From: Paracoccaceae bacterium
GTDB lineage: Bacteria > Pseudomonadota > Alphaproteobacteria > Rhodobacterales > Rhodobacteraceae
Assembly: GCA_024742455.1 (NCBI GenBank)
Contig: JANSYL010000009.1
Span: forward strand, 37,375 to 101,374
Length of the DNA: 64,000 nucleotides
Reading direction: 5' to 3'
The notes under the pieces were generated by a model that saw nothing but the letters and a program-made list of their open reading frames with translations, did no database searches and had not been told where the DNA came from. Positions 43,583-53,517 of this stretch are shown in pieces; within the stretch, counting starts at the first letter, position 1, and each line of letters opens with the position of its first letter. Both the position numbers and the translations under genes were made by a program.

Positions 43583-44398
43583 TCACCCCCCCATCTGCCG
43601 CAGCATCTTGCCCAGAAAGCTGCTCATGTCGCCGCAACCGGCCTGGGACCAGCCGCCGTCGACGGCGAGGATCTGGCCACTGACATAGGCCCCCAGATCG
43701 GAGCCGAGGAACATGCAGGCCATGCCGATATCGCCCGGCTGGCCGAGGCGGCCGATGGGGACGGTGCCCGCGACCTTCGACAGCATTTCAAGCGTGGGGG
43801 CGAGGCGGGCCATGCCTTCGGTGCCCTCGATGGGGCCGGGCACCACGGAATTGACGCGGATGCCGTCGGGGCCCCATTCCATCGCCAGCGTGCGGGTGAT
43901 CATGTCGACGCCCGCTTTGGCGGCGCAGACATGGGCCTGCCCCTGCATCGGCAGGAACGCCTGCGGGGCGGAGATGTTGATGACCGACGCGCCCGGTTTC
44001 CTCAGATGCGGGAAGGCGGCCTTCATCACGTGCATGGTGCCCAGAAGGTCGATATCGACAACGCTTTTGAAGGCGTTGGGGGACATGGCGTTGACGGTGG
44101 CGGGGAAGTTGCCCGCGGCGCCCGAGACCAGCACGTCGATTTCGCCGAAGGTTTCGGCTACCTGGGCCAGACCCGCCACGATGGCGTCGTACTCGCGGAC
44201 ATCGGCGGCGAAGCCCATCGACTCGGCCCCGTGCGCCTTGAGTGCGGCGACGGTGTCATCGACCTTGTCTTGGCTGCGGCTGGCCACGGCAACCTTTGCC
44301 CCGTGTTCGGCGTAAAGCTCGGCGATGCCGCGGTTGATGCCGCTGGTGCCACCGATGACCACCACGGTTTTGCCGGTCACGTCGATTGTGAGTGCCAT
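43583..44398 (-). CDS. SDR oxidoreductase, 2,4-dienoyl-CoA reductase-like
   Basis: This 271-residue SDR shows GGTSGINRGIAELYAEHG at the cofactor site. The segments SGAAGNFPATVNAMSPNAFKSVVDIDLLGT and the active-site AHVCAAKAG (H156, K161) resemble peroxisomal-type 2,4-dienoyl-CoA reductase, in which the usual SDR tyrosine is absent. The EWGPDGIRVNSVVPGPIEGTEG segment is also family-typical. It should reduce 2,4-dienoyl-CoA in unsaturated fatty-acid oxidation. Alternatives are other NADP-dependent acyl-CoA reductases. Confidence 0.85.
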   Translation of the reverse strand: MALTIDVTGKTVVVIGGTSGINRGIAELYAEHGAKVAVASRSQDKVDDTVAALKAHGAESMGFAADVREYDAIVAGLAQVAETFGEIDVLVSGAAGNFPATVNAMSPNAFKSVVDIDLLGTMHVMKAAFPHLRKPGASVINISAPQAFLPMQGQAHVCAAKAGVDMITRTLAMEWGPDGIRVNSVVPGPIEGTEGMARLAPTLEMLSKVAGTVPIGRLGQPGDIGMACMFLGSDLGAYVSGQILAVDGGWSQAGCGDMSSFLGKMLRQMGG

Positions 44399-44481
44399 GT
44401 CGTCCTCCCTCGTCTGCGTTGCCCGGTTGTAGCGCGGGGGGCGGCGGGGGAATAGCGGGACGTGGCGGCAAAGGTGAGGAC

Positions 44482-44499
44482 GGCGGGATCAATCCCGCC
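44482..44499. repeat. Palindrome at the pheA 3' end
   Basis: GGCGGGAT-CA-ATCCCGCC is a perfect 8-bp inverted repeat directly abutting the pheA stop. It resembles dispersed palindromes seen in Roseobacter genomes and may act as a transcript-end stem. There is no T-tract, so it is not called as an intrinsic terminator. Confidence 0.5.
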
Positions 44500-45336
44500 C
44501 TACGTGTCGTCGCGGGCGGGGTCGGCGGGGTAGGTGCCGAGGATTTTCAGGTAATCGGTGAAAAAGCCCAACTCCTCCAGCGCGCGCTGCACAGGCGGAT
44601 CGTCGGGATGGCCCTCGATATCGGAATAGAACTGCGTCGCGGTGAAATGGCCGCCGACCATGTAGCTTTCCAGCTTGGTCATGTTCACGCCATTGGTCGC
44701 AAAGCCCCCCATCGCCTTGTAGAGCGCGGCGGGAATGTTGCGGACGCGGAAGACGAAGGTGGTCATCATCTTGTCGGCACGCCGCGTCATCTCGGCCTCG
44801 CGCGACATGATCAGGAAGCGCGTGGTGTTGGTGTCGTGATCCTCGATATGGCGGGCCAGGGTGTCGAGGCCATAGATCTCGCCCGCCAGTTCCGAAGCCA
44901 GCGCAGCGCGGGTCCGGTCGCCTTCGGCGGCGACATCGCGGGCGGCGCGGGCATTGTCGGGGCTGACGCGGCCGGTGATACCGTGTTCGCGCAGGAAACG
45001 GGCGCATTGCGGCAGCAGCACGAGGTGGCTGTAGGCCTCGCGGATATCGGACAGCTTTGCACCGGGCACGCCGAGCAGGTTGATATGCACGCGGACAAAT
45101 GCCTCGTCGATGATGTGCAGGCCCGATTCAGGCAGCAGGCGGTGAATGTCGGCCACCCGGCCATAGGTGGTGTTCTCCACCGGCAGCATCGCCTGTTCGG
45201 CCGCGCCCGAGGTCACCGCCGCGATCGCATCCTCGAACGACGGGCAGGGCAGCGCCTCCAGCCCCGGGCGGGCGGCATGGCAGGCCTGGTGGGAATAGGC
45301 GCCGGGTTCGCCCTGGAACGCGATTTTCTGCGGCAT
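44500..45336 (-). CDS. pheA: Prephenate dehydratase
   Basis: PheA converts prephenate to phenylpyruvate for phenylalanine synthesis. The 278-residue protein has the N-terminal catalytic fold (IAFQGEPGAYSHQAC, MLPVENTTYGRV) with the active-site TTRF motif (NTTRFLIM), and a C-terminal ACT domain for phenylalanine feedback (TTFVFRVRNIPAALYKAMGGFATNGVNMTKLES). The ACT motif ESRP is ESYM here, as in many alphaproteobacteria. ATG 45336 has GGAGG upstream. It is divergent from the cytochrome gene. Confidence 0.96.
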   Translation of the reverse strand: MPQKIAFQGEPGAYSHQACHAARPGLEALPCPSFEDAIAAVTSGAAEQAMLPVENTTYGRVADIHRLLPESGLHIIDEAFVRVHINLLGVPGAKLSDIREAYSHLVLLPQCARFLREHGITGRVSPDNARAARDVAAEGDRTRAALASELAGEIYGLDTLARHIEDHDTNTTRFLIMSREAEMTRRADKMMTTFVFRVRNIPAALYKAMGGFATNGVNMTKLESYMVGGHFTATQFYSDIEGHPDDPPVQRALEELGFFTDYLKILGTYPADPARDDT

Positions 45337-45440
45337 TCTCGCCTCCTGATTGTGGGCGTTTCGTCGCGCCGCTTTCGCTTGCCTTGCCCCTTCGAAGGCC
45401 CATACATACCACCGAACGTCGCGAAGCAAGTGGGGGACCC

Positions 45441-45962
45441 ATGTTCGACACGATGAACCTGACCAAGGCATTCGCCTCGCTCTGTGCGGGCCTTCTTGTG
45501 CTTTTGCTGGGCGGATGGGCAGCCGAGGGTCTCTATGGCATCGACCACCACGGCGATGACCATGTGCGCGGCTACGTGGTGTTGGAAGACGAGGGCATGG
45601 ATGATGTCGCGGTCGCCGACGCGGTCGTGGAAGTGGCCTTTGCCGATGTCTATGCCGCCGCCGACCCGGCTGCGGGCGAACGGCTGTGGCGGCAGTGTTC
45701 GGCCTGTCATGCGCTGGAACCCGGGCAGAACGGGGTCGGCCCCTACCTGCACGGTATCGTCGACCGGCCCAAGCATTCGGCGGAAGGCTACAACTATTCC
45801 GACGCGCTACTGTCGCAGGACGGGGCCTGGACGCCGGAGAACATCTCGGCCTTCATCGAGAACCCGCGCGGCTACGCGCCGGGCACCGCGATGGCCTATA
45901 ACGGGATGCGCGAGATCGAGGATCGCGCGAACCTGATCGCCTACCTGGCGACCTTCCAGTAA
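45441..45962 (+). CDS. Membrane-anchored cytochrome c (CycM-like)
   Basis: This 173-residue protein has an N-terminal uncleaved-type transmembrane helix (residues about 8-30), an acidic linker and one class I cytochrome c domain with the heme motif CSACH (C86, C89, H90) and a C-terminal AMAYNGMREI segment providing the Met ligand. It resembles c552/CycM cytochromes that feed aa3-type oxidases from the bc1 complex. The ATG follows GGGGGA. A strong intrinsic terminator follows. Confidence 0.93.
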   Translation: MFDTMNLTKAFASLCAGLLVLLLGGWAAEGLYGIDHHGDDHVRGYVVLEDEGMDDVAVADAVVEVAFADVYAAADPAAGERLWRQCSACHALEPGQNGVGPYLHGIVDRPKHSAEGYNYSDALLSQDGAWTPENISAFIENPRGYAPGTAMAYNGMREIEDRANLIAYLATFQ

Positions 45963-45985
45963 GCCGCCCCCGGGCAACGCATCGA

Positions 45986-46013
45986 AGCCGCCGGAGCCCC
46001 GGCGGCTTTTTCA
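45986..46013 (+). terminator. Intrinsic terminator after cytochrome c
   Basis: AAGCCGCCGG, loop AGCC, CCGGCGGCTT, then TTT forms a 10-bp perfect stem with a four-base loop. It lies 24 bp after the cytochrome stop codon. Confidence 0.85.
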
Positions 46014-46057
46014 TTGGGGCCGCGTGCCGCCTGACTTCGCGATCACGGATTCTCAAC

Positions 46058-46087
46058 TTGAATCAAGACGGGTCTGGTCCGTAACCT
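46058..46087 (+). promoter_or_regulatory. Predicted promoter for yejA
   Basis: TTGAAT (46058-46063) and TAACCT (46082-46087) with an 18-bp spacer lie about 50 bp upstream of the yejA ATG. AGGAG precedes the start codon. This is a sequence-only prediction. Confidence 0.35.
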
Positions 46088-46138
46088 GCCGCGACCCAAG
46101 TAAGGGCACAGAGCGGTGTTGCCTGTCAGGAGAACTTC

Positions 46139-48049
46139 ATGCGCGATCGCCCCATGGCTGTGACGGCTGAACATGCTTCATCCCCGGTGACGGCGGCCCC
46201 CTGGCTGCCGGTTCTTGCGGCGCTGATCGCGCTTGGGGCCGGGGTGGCGCAGGCGCAGGAGGATGACCTGATCGTCAGCCACGGGGTGTCGACCTTCGGC
46301 GACCTCGATTACCCGGCGGATTTCGTGCACCTGGATTACGTGAACCCCGATGCCCCGCGCGGGGGCGAGTTGTCGTTTTCCTGGTCTTCGGCGGGTGGGT
46401 CGTTCGATTCTATCCATCCCTATACGCTGAGGGGCGATCCGGCGGTTCTGGCCTCGGTGTTCTTTGAATCGATGCTGACTGGGACGGCGGACACGATCGG
46501 GCAGAGTTATTGCCTGCTGTGTGAAACCGTCGCTTACCCCGAGGATCGGTCCTACGTGATCTTCACCATAAGGGAAGAGGCACGGTTTTCAGACGGCACG
46601 CCGGTGACGGCGCAGGACGCGCTGTTTTCATATGAAATCCTGCGCGACGAGGGTCTGCCGAGTTTCCGCCGCAACCTGCCCCTGACCATCGCGGGGGCCG
46701 AGGTGATCGACGACCGCACGATCCGGTTCGATTTCAACCGCGAGGCGCAGCAGCGGGGCCGGATCGAATTCGCGGGCGGATTGCCGGTGTTCAGCCAGGC
46801 CAGCCATATCGCCAGCGGCCTGCCCTTCGACGAGCCGCGGCTGGAGCCCCTGGTCGGGTCCGGACCCTATATCCTGGAAGAGATCGACCCGGGCCGCCGC
46901 ACGATTTTCGTGCGCGACGAGGATTACTGGGGCGACATCCTGCCGATCAATGTGGGGCGCAACAATTACGGGTCGATCCGGATCGAGTATTACGGCGATG
47001 CCATCGCGGCCTTCGAAGGGTTCACCGCGGGCACCTATACCTTCCGGCAGGAAAACAGCAGCCAGTCCTGGGCGAACAACTATGATTTCCCGGCGCTGGA
47101 ACGCGGCACCGTGATCCGCGAGACGCTGTTCGACGGCACCATCGCGCCGGGACAGAGTTTCGCGTTCAACCTGCGCCGCCAGAAATTCCAGGACCCGCGC
47201 GTGCGCGAAGCCATCGCGCTGATGTTCAATTTCGAATGGACCAACCAGACGCTGTTTTCGGGGCTGTACGCACCGGTCACCAGCTTCTGGGAAAACACCG
47301 ATCTTGCCGCCAGCGGCCTGCCGACGGACGCGGAACTGGCGATCCTCGAACCGTTCCGGGACAGCCTGCCGCCGGAGGTCTTCACCGAGGAACCCTTTAC
47401 CGCGCCGCCATCGGACCCCGACCGCAGTTTCGACCGGCGCCAGGCGCGCCGTGCCGTCGCCCTGCTGGAAGAGGCGGGGTGGGTGCCCGGCGATGACGGG
47501 CTGGTGCGAAATGCCGCCGGGCAGACGCTGGATGTGGAGTTCCTGAACGCCGGGCCGCTGTTCGACCGGATCATCAACCCCTATGTCGAGAACCTGCGCG
47601 CCATTGGCGTGAATGCCAGCCTGAACCGGGTCGACGGGGCGCAGTTCAGCCAGCGCCAGCGCGATGCCGATTTCGACATGATCACGACGTTCTTTCCCAC
47701 CGGTTATGAACCCGGCGCGGGGCTGCGGCAGTATTTCGGCTCTATCGGTGCCGATGATCCGGTCTTCAACGCGGCGGGTCTGAGCGATCCGACGGTCGAT
47801 GCGCTGCTGGAGCTGGTGATCCGCGCCGAGACAGAGGAAGAGATGCGCACCGCCGTCAGCGCGTTCGACCGCGTTTTGCGCGCCATGAAGATCCGCGTGC
47901 CGCAATGGTTCAACGACAGCTACTGGGTGGCGTATTACGACATGTATCGTTACCCCGACGAGCTGCCGCCCTATTCGCTGGGCTTTCTGGATTTCTGGTG
48001 GATCGACCCCGAGGCCGAGGCGGCGTTGCGCGAACAGGGCGCGTTCTAA
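46139..48049 (+). CDS. yejA: Peptide/microcin C ABC transporter substrate-binding protein
   Basis: This 636-residue solute-binding protein begins with a signal segment (residues about 20-40, LPVLAALIALGAGVAQAQ) and has the SBP_bac_5 fold. The HLDYVNPDAPRGGELSFSWSSAGGSFDSIHPYTLRG stretch is typical of YejA, the E. coli microcin C binding protein. Residues around 515-530 (QFSQRQRDADFDMITTFF) match peptide-binding family members. It is first in the yejABEF operon, 6 bp before yejB. The ligand in this organism is probably an oligopeptide. Confidence 0.93.
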   Translation: MRDRPMAVTAEHASSPVTAAPWLPVLAALIALGAGVAQAQEDDLIVSHGVSTFGDLDYPADFVHLDYVNPDAPRGGELSFSWSSAGGSFDSIHPYTLRGDPAVLASVFFESMLTGTADTIGQSYCLLCETVAYPEDRSYVIFTIREEARFSDGTPVTAQDALFSYEILRDEGLPSFRRNLPLTIAGAEVIDDRTIRFDFNREAQQRGRIEFAGGLPVFSQASHIASGLPFDEPRLEPLVGSGPYILEEIDPGRRTIFVRDEDYWGDILPINVGRNNYGSIRIEYYGDAIAAFEGFTAGTYTFRQENSSQSWANNYDFPALERGTVIRETLFDGTIAPGQSFAFNLRRQKFQDPRVREAIALMFNFEWTNQTLFSGLYAPVTSFWENTDLAASGLPTDAELAILEPFRDSLPPEVFTEEPFTAPPSDPDRSFDRRQARRAVALLEEAGWVPGDDGLVRNAAGQTLDVEFLNAGPLFDRIINPYVENLRAIGVNASLNRVDGAQFSQRQRDADFDMITTFFPTGYEPGAGLRQYFGSIGADDPVFNAAGLSDPTVDALLELVIRAETEEEMRTAVSAFDRVLRAMKIRVPQWFNDSYWVAYYDMYRYPDELPPYSLGFLDFWWIDPEAEAALREQGAF

Positions 48050-48055
48050 GCAAGC

Positions 48056-49207
48056 ATGGGCGCCTATATCCTCAGACGGCTGCTGCTGATCATCCCGACG
48101 CTTGTCGGGATCATGGTGATCAATTTCGCGCTGACGCAATTCGTCCCCGGCGGCCCGGTCGAACAGGTGCTGGCCCAGATCGAGGGCGAGGGCGACGTGT
48201 TTGCCGGGATCTCGGGCGGCGGCAGCGAAACCGTGGGCGAGGATCAGCTTGGCGAAACCTACCAGGGCGGCCGCGGCCTGCCGCAGGAGTTTCTGGATGA
48301 ATTGCGGGTGCAGTTCAACTTCGCCCGCATCGTGTGCGAAGACGGGTTCGCCGGCATCCCCGACATCGCCGCCGAGGAATGCGTGGCCGAGGATATCCCC
48401 GGCGTCGAACGCTTCTTCCTGATGATTTGGGATTACATGCGCTTCGATTTCGGTGAGAGCTATTTCCGGTCGATCAGCGTGGTGGACCTCGTGCTCGAGA
48501 AGATGCCGGTGTCGATCACGCTGGGCCTGTGGTCGACGCTGATCGCCTATCTCGTGTCGATCCCGCTGGGTATCCGCAAGGCGGTGCGCGACGGGTCGCG
48601 GTTCGACACCTGGACCTCGGGCGTGATCATCGTGGCCTATGCCATCCCCGGGTTCCTGTTCGCGATCCTGCTGCTGGTGCTGTTTGCAGGGGGACGGTAT
48701 TTCCAGATCTTCCCGCTCAGGGGGCTGGTGTCGGACGGGTGGGAGGACCTGACGCTGATCCAGCAGATCGGCGATTACCTGTGGCATATCACGCTGCCGG
48801 TTCTGGCCTCGACCATCTCGGCCTTTGCCACGCTGACATTGCTGACGAAGAACAGCTTTCTCGATGAGATCAAGAAGCAATACGTGGTAACCGCGAGGGC
48901 CAAGGGCCTGCGGGAAAACGCGGTGCTTTACGGCCATGTCTTCCGCAACGCGATGCTGATCGTGATCGCGGGCTTTCCGGCGGTCTTCGTCGGCGTGTTC
49001 TTCGGCGGATCGCTGATCATCGAGACGATCTTCAGCCTCGACGGGCTTGGGCGCCTGGCCTTCGAAGCGGCGGTCAGCCGGGATTATCCGGTGATCTTCG
49101 GCACGCTGTTCGTGTTCGGGCTGATCGGGCTTTTGGTCGGCATCCTGTCGGACCTGATGTATATCTGGATCGACCCGCGCATCGACTTCGAAAGCAGGGA
49201 GACCTGA
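48056..49207 (+). CDS. yejB: Peptide/microcin C ABC transporter permease
   Basis: This 383-residue inner-membrane permease has the DppB-type first helix ([32 protein letters not shown]), a long periplasmic insert typical of YejB (residues about 35-135), and the EAA motif region [22 protein letters not shown]. It forms a heterodimer with YejE. The gene follows yejA closely and precedes yejE by 3 bp. Confidence 0.95.
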   Translation: MGAYILRRLLLIIPTLVGIMVINFALTQFVPGGPVEQVLAQIEGEGDVFAGISGGGSETVGEDQLGETYQGGRGLPQEFLDELRVQFNFARIVCEDGFAGIPDIAAEECVAEDIPGVERFFLMIWDYMRFDFGESYFRSISVVDLVLEKMPVSITLGLWSTLIAYLVSIPLGIRKAVRDGSRFDTWTSGVIIVAYAIPGFLFAILLLVLFAGGRYFQIFPLRGLVSDGWEDLTLIQQIGDYLWHITLPVLASTISAFATLTLLTKNSFLDEIKKQYVVTARAKGLRENAVLYGHVFRNAMLIVIAGFPAVFVGVFFGGSLIIETIFSLDGLGRLAFEAAVSRDYPVIFGTLFVFGLIGLLVGILSDLMYIWIDPRIDFESRET

Positions 49208-49210
49208 GCG

Positions 49211-50416
49211 ATGGCGATGCCCGACACAGGCCCCGGTACGGGCCCCGACCTTGCGCCCGACCGGGTCGCCGACCCGGCGCCGCCGCCGGAGCCCCGGCGC
49301 GGGCTGTTCACCCTGTCGCCTCTGAACCAGCGGCGCTGGAAGAATTTCAAGGCCAACCGCCGCGCGTTCTGGTCGCTGTGGATTTTCGCCGTGCTTTACG
49401 GGCTGTCGCTGTTCGCCGAGTTCATCGCCAACGACAAGCCGCTGCTGGTGCGTTACCAGGGGGCGTTCTACACGCCGGTCTTCACCTTCTATCCCGAAAC
49501 CACATTCGGCGGCGATTTCCGGACGGAAGCCGTCTATCGCGATATCGAGGTGGAATGCCTGATCGTCTCGGGCGGGCTGGAGGCCTGTTGGGACGCGCCC
49601 GAGGAGGTGATCGCGGAAGTGCAGGAAACCGGCGCCTACCAGGGCGCCGAGGTGCAGCGCGGCTGGGTGATGTGGCCGCTGATCCCCTACAGCTACAACA
49701 CCGTCAACGACCTGGGCCGCGCCGCGCCGTCACCGCCCGATGCCGACCATTGGCTGGGCACCGATGACACCGCGCGCGACGTGCTGGCCAGGGTCATCTA
49801 CGGCTTCCGCCTGTCGGTCAGTTTCGCGCTGATCGTGACCTTCCTGACATCCGTGATCGGGATCGCGGCGGGGGCGGCGCAGGGATATTTCGGCGGCTGG
49901 CTGGACCTGATTTTCCAGCGGATCATCGAGATATGGAACGCCACGCCCAGCCTGTTCATCATCATCATCATATCGGCCATTTTCACGATGAATTTCTGGC
50001 TGCTCGTCTTCCTCATGGTCCTGTTCGGCTGGACCGGGCTGGTGGGCGTGGTGCGCGCCGAATTCCTGCGCGCGCGCAATTTCGAATATGTTCGCGCCGC
50101 GCGGGCCTTGGGCGTGGGCAACGGCACGATCATGTTCCGCCATGTTCTGCCCAACGCGATGGTGGCGACCCTGACCTTCCTGCCCTTCATCGTCACGGGC
50201 GGGATCGGGGCGCTGGCCTCGCTTGATTTCCTGGGCTTCGGGCTGCCGTCCTCGGCCCCGTCCCTGGGCGAGCTGACCTTGCAGGCGAAAAACAACCTGT
50301 CGGCCCCGTGGTTGGGCTTCACCGCCTTCTTCACCTTCGCGATCATGCTGTCGCTTCTGGTCTTCATCTTCGAAGGCGTGCGCGATGCCTTCGACCCGAG
50401 GAAGACGTTCAGATGA
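49211..50416 (+). CDS. yejE: Peptide/microcin C ABC transporter permease
   Basis: This 401-residue DppC-type permease has an N-terminal Pro-rich extension (residues 1-35), LSPLNQRRWKNFKANRRAFWSLWIF at the first helix, the HWLGTDDTARDVLARVIYGFRLS motif, and the EAA loop YVRAARALGVGNGTIMFRHVLPNA. It pairs with YejB. Its stop overlaps the yejF start by ATGA. Confidence 0.95.
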   Translation: MAMPDTGPGTGPDLAPDRVADPAPPPEPRRGLFTLSPLNQRRWKNFKANRRAFWSLWIFAVLYGLSLFAEFIANDKPLLVRYQGAFYTPVFTFYPETTFGGDFRTEAVYRDIEVECLIVSGGLEACWDAPEEVIAEVQETGAYQGAEVQRGWVMWPLIPYSYNTVNDLGRAAPSPPDADHWLGTDDTARDVLARVIYGFRLSVSFALIVTFLTSVIGIAAGAAQGYFGGWLDLIFQRIIEIWNATPSLFIIIIISAIFTMNFWLLVFLMVLFGWTGLVGVVRAEFLRARNFEYVRAARALGVGNGTIMFRHVLPNAMVATLTFLPFIVTGGIGALASLDFLGFGLPSSAPSLGELTLQAKNNLSAPWLGFTAFFTFAIMLSLLVFIFEGVRDAFDPRKTFR

Positions 50417-52011
50417 GCGTGCTGGAGGTCCAGAACCTGTCCGTCAGTTTCGCACAGGAAGACGGCGCGGTGCATGCCGTGCGCGGCGTGTCGTTTCACG
50501 TGGAAAAGGGTGAAACCGTTGCGCTGGTGGGCGAGAGCGGGTCAGGCAAATCGGTGACGGCGCTGAGTACCGTGTCGCTTCTGCCCGAATCGGCGGAGGT
50601 GACAGGATCGGTCAGATATCTCGGGCGCGAGATGGTCGGCGCCGAGGAAGACCTGCTGCGCGCCATTCGCGGCAATGACATCAGCTTCATCTTTCAGGAG
50701 CCGATGACGTCGCTCAACCCGCTGCATACGCTGGAAAAACAGATCACCGAAAGCCTGACCCTGCACCAGGGGCTGAAGGGCGATGCGGCACGCACAAGGG
50801 TCATCGAGCTTTTGACCAAGGTGGGCATCCGCGACCCCGAAAGCCGGCTTGGCGCCTATCCGCACCAGCTGTCGGGGGGGCAGCGTCAGCGGGTGATGAT
50901 CGCCATGGCGCTGGCGAACGGGCCGGAATTGCTGATCGCGGATGAACCCACCACGGCGCTCGACGTGACGATCCAGGCGCAGATCCTGGAACTGCTGGCC
51001 GACCTGAAACGCGATATGGGCATGAGCCTTTTGTTCATCACCCATGACCTCGGCATCGTGCGCCGCATCGCCGACCGGGTCTGCGTGATGCAGGGCGGCG
51101 AGATCGTGGAACAGGGCGAGACGGCCGAGATATTTGCCGCGCCGAAACATCCTTATACGCAGAAGCTGCTGGCCGCCGAACCCGCGGGCAGCCCCGATCC
51201 GGTGCCCGAGACTGCGCCCGAGATCGTGTCGACCACCGATCTGCGTGTCTGGTTCCCGATCCAGCGTGGGTTGCTGCGCCGCACCGTGGGGCATGTGAAG
51301 GCGGTGAATGCCGCAACGGTCAGCGTGCGGGCGGGCGAGACGCTTGGGATCGTCGGCGAAAGCGGGTCGGGCAAGACCACGCTGGCGCTGGCGATCATGC
51401 GGCTGATTTCATCGGACGGGCCGGTGGTATTCATGGGGCGCGATCTGCAGGGGATGTCGTCACGCGCGCTGCGGCCCGTGCGCCGCGACATGCAGATCGT
51501 GTTCCAGGACCCTTACGGATCGCTCAGCCCCCGAATGACGATCGAACAGATCGTGGCCGAGGGGCTGGGGGTGCAGGGCGTGCCTCGGTCGCAATCCCGC
51601 CCGCAGGTGGCCGAGATGCTGACCGAGGTGGGCCTCGACCCCGCGATGATGGACCGCTACCCGCACGAGTTCTCGGGTGGACAGCGCCAGCGCATCGCCA
51701 TCGCCCGGGCGATGATCCTGCGCCCGAAGCTTCTGGTGCTGGATGAACCGACCAGCGCGCTCGACATGACGGTGCAGGTGCAGATCGTCGACCTTCTGCG
51801 CAGCCTGCAGGCGAAACACGGGCTGGCCTATCTGTTCATCAGTCACGATCTGAAAGTCGTCCGCGCGCTCAGCCACCGGGTGATCGTGATGCGCCAGGGC
51901 GACGTGGTGGAAATCGGCGAGACGCAGGCGCTGTTCCGCAACCCGACCTCGGCCTATACCCGCGAACTGATGGTCGCGGCCTTCGGCGCGCTGCCCGAAA
52001 GCGCGGCCTGA
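50413..52011 (+). CDS. yejF: Peptide/microcin C ABC transporter ATP-binding protein
   Basis: YejF is a fused ATPase with two ABC domains in one 532-residue chain. The first domain has Walker A GESGSGKS and signature LSGGQRQR; the second has GESGSGKTT and FSGGQRQR, each with its Walker B (ADEPTTALD and DEPTSALD). A short linker of ~45 residues separates them. It powers the YejBE channel. The chain is full length for the family. It converges on dinB across a repeat-rich gap. Confidence 0.96.
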   Translation: MSVLEVQNLSVSFAQEDGAVHAVRGVSFHVEKGETVALVGESGSGKSVTALSTVSLLPESAEVTGSVRYLGREMVGAEEDLLRAIRGNDISFIFQEPMTSLNPLHTLEKQITESLTLHQGLKGDAARTRVIELLTKVGIRDPESRLGAYPHQLSGGQRQRVMIAMALANGPELLIADEPTTALDVTIQAQILELLADLKRDMGMSLLFITHDLGIVRRIADRVCVMQGGEIVEQGETAEIFAAPKHPYTQKLLAAEPAGSPDPVPETAPEIVSTTDLRVWFPIQRGLLRRTVGHVKAVNAATVSVRAGETLGIVGESGSGKTTLALAIMRLISSDGPVVFMGRDLQGMSSRALRPVRRDMQIVFQDPYGSLSPRMTIEQIVAEGLGVQGVPRSQSRPQVAEMLTEVGLDPAMMDRYPHEFSGGQRQRIAIARAMILRPKLLVLDEPTSALDMTVQVQIVDLLRSLQAKHGLAYLFISHDLKVVRALSHRVIVMRQGDVVEIGETQALFRNPTSAYTRELMVAAFGALPESAA

Positions 52012-52263
52012 TCCAATCAAAAAGGCGCCGCTTTGCGGCATTGTTTCTTCTTCGCCGCCCTTGCGGGCGGAGGCCTCCCCTCTCGGCGGCAAAGCCGCCT
52101 GACGGGCAGCGGGCGGAGGTATTTGGAAAGCAAAGAGGGGCTGGGTATCCCCAAATGGGCCCCTCTTTGCTTCACAAATGCCTGGGGGAGGGTCGCCATC
52201 CGTGGCGTCACTGGTTCAAGCCCAGATGGCGACGGCCGGGGGCAGCGCCCCCGACTGCGACGC
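52012..52263. other. Hairpin-rich convergent intergenic region yejF/dinB
   Basis: This 252-bp gap contains stems at 52027-52039, 52055-52070, 52085-52099 and 52237-52253, plus a composite inverted repeat made of two head-to-head copies of the GAGGTATTTnnnAAGCAAAGAGG unit (52115-52139 and 52160-52185). It has no credible gene. It probably ends both converging transcripts. Confidence 0.65.
52115..52185. repeat. Head-to-head pair of intergenic repeat copies (B1 and B2)
   Basis: A perfect 14-bp inverted repeat, AAGCAAAGAGGGGC (52128-52141) and GCCCCTCTTTGCTT (52159-52172), has a 17-bp loop. It is extended outward by imperfect GGAGGTATTTGG and AAATGCCTGGGGG arms. The two copies make a bidirectional stem-loop between convergent genes. 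Confidence 0.7.
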
Positions 52264-53517
52264 CTAGCGCAAGGCCCGGCCCTTGAGGATCGCGTCCTCG
52301 CCGAACCGGGCGCGGATGGCGTCGGTGGCGCGTTCGGCCTGCCCCCGTCTTGCGGCCCCGGGATCGAGCAGGTCGCCTGCAGTGTCGGCGGCCTCTGCCG
52401 GGATCAGCTCGCTCAGCCCCACGCCGATCAGGCGGTAGGGTTTCGGATGGTTGGTCTGGTCGTAAAGCGCGCGGGCCGTGCGGTAGAGGCGGTCTGCCAT
52501 CTGGGTGCCATCAGGCAGGCTGGTCCGGCGCGTCAGCAGCTTGAAATCAGCGCGTTTGAGTTTGAGCGTGACGACGCGGCCTGCGATCCCCTTGGCCTTG
52601 GCGCGGTCGGCCACCTTTTCGGCCAGCCGCCAGAGATGGCCGTCGATCAGGTCGGGATCGGCGATATCGTCGGAAAAGGTGGTCTCGTTCGAGATCGATT
52701 TGACCGGTCGGTCGCGCGCGATACGGCGCGTATCCTCGCCCCGGCTGAGATGGTAGAGCCGGTCACCCATCGACCCGAACCGGTCCTGCAGTGCGCGCCG
52801 GTCCCACCGGCGCAGATCGGCGAAGGTGCGGATGCCCGCCTTTTCGAGGCTCGCCTGTCCCGCCGCACCGATCCCCCAGATCATCCGCACGGGTTTGTCG
52901 GCGAGGAAATCGGCGGTTTCCGCCGCACCGATCACCGAAAACCCCTGCGGCTTGTCGAGGTCCGAGGCGAGTTTTGCCAGGAACTTGTTGTGGGAAAGCC
53001 CGATGGAGCCGGTAATGCCAAGCTCGGTCGCCATGCGTTTGACAAGCCGGGCCAGCATCACCGCCGGCGGGGCGCCGTGCAGCTTGGCGGTGCCGGTCAG
53101 GTCGAGGAAGGCCTCGTCGAGCGAGAGGGGTTCGATGGCGGGTGTCAGATCCTCCATCATCGCGCGGATCTGGCGGGAGACCTGCGCGTAGACCTCCATC
53201 CGGCCTTTCACGACCACCGCTTCGGGGCAGAGTTTCAGGGCCTGAAACATCGGCATGGCGGACCGCACGCCCTTGATCCGTGCGATATAGCAGGCGGTGG
53301 AGACCACGCCGCGCCGCCCGCCGCCGATGATGACGGGCTTGTCGCGCAGGTCGGGATTGTCTCGCTTTTCGACCGAGGCATAGAAGGCATCGCAATCCAT
53401 ATGCGCGATCCCGAGGTCGAAGAGTTCGGGATGTGCGGTCACGCGGGGGCTGCCGCAGGCGGTGCACCGCCTTGCGGTCTGCAGGGTGTGAAAGCAATCG
53501 CGGCACAGGGCGGGCAT
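52264..53517 (-). CDS. dinB: DNA polymerase IV with N-terminal zinc-ribbon extension
   Basis: This 417-residue Y-family translesion polymerase has the catalytic MDCDAFYASVEKRD motif, the SLDEAFLDLTGTAKLHG acidic pair, the GIGLSHNKFLAKLASD-like SIGLSHNKFLAKLASD segment, and a little-finger domain at the C-terminus. An extra N-terminal ~45 residues carries a CxxC-x9-CxxC motif (CRDCFHTLQTARRCTAC), which looks like a zinc ribbon. ATG 53517 includes that extension. No LexA-type GTTC-N7-GTTC site was seen near the start. Confidence 0.94.
   Translation of the reverse strand: MPALCRDCFHTLQTARRCTACGSPRVTAHPELFDLGIAHMDCDAFYASVEKRDNPDLRDKPVIIGGGRRGVVSTACYIARIKGVRSAMPMFQALKLCPEAVVVKGRMEVYAQVSRQIRAMMEDLTPAIEPLSLDEAFLDLTGTAKLHGAPPAVMLARLVKRMATELGITGSIGLSHNKFLAKLASDLDKPQGFSVIGAAETADFLADKPVRMIWGIGAAGQASLEKAGIRTFADLRRWDRRALQDRFGSMGDRLYHLSRGEDTRRIARDRPVKSISNETTFSDDIADPDLIDGHLWRLAEKVADRAKAKGIAGRVVTLKLKRADFKLLTRRTSLPDGTQMADRLYRTARALYDQTNHPKPYRLIGVGLSELIPAEAADTAGDLLDPGAARRGQAERATDAIRARFGEDAILKGRALR

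Noticed and set aside
46628..48937. 769-residue antisense open frame over yejA and yejB
   Set aside because: Composition is low-complexity shadow sequence; yejA and yejB on the plus strand have family motifs throughout.
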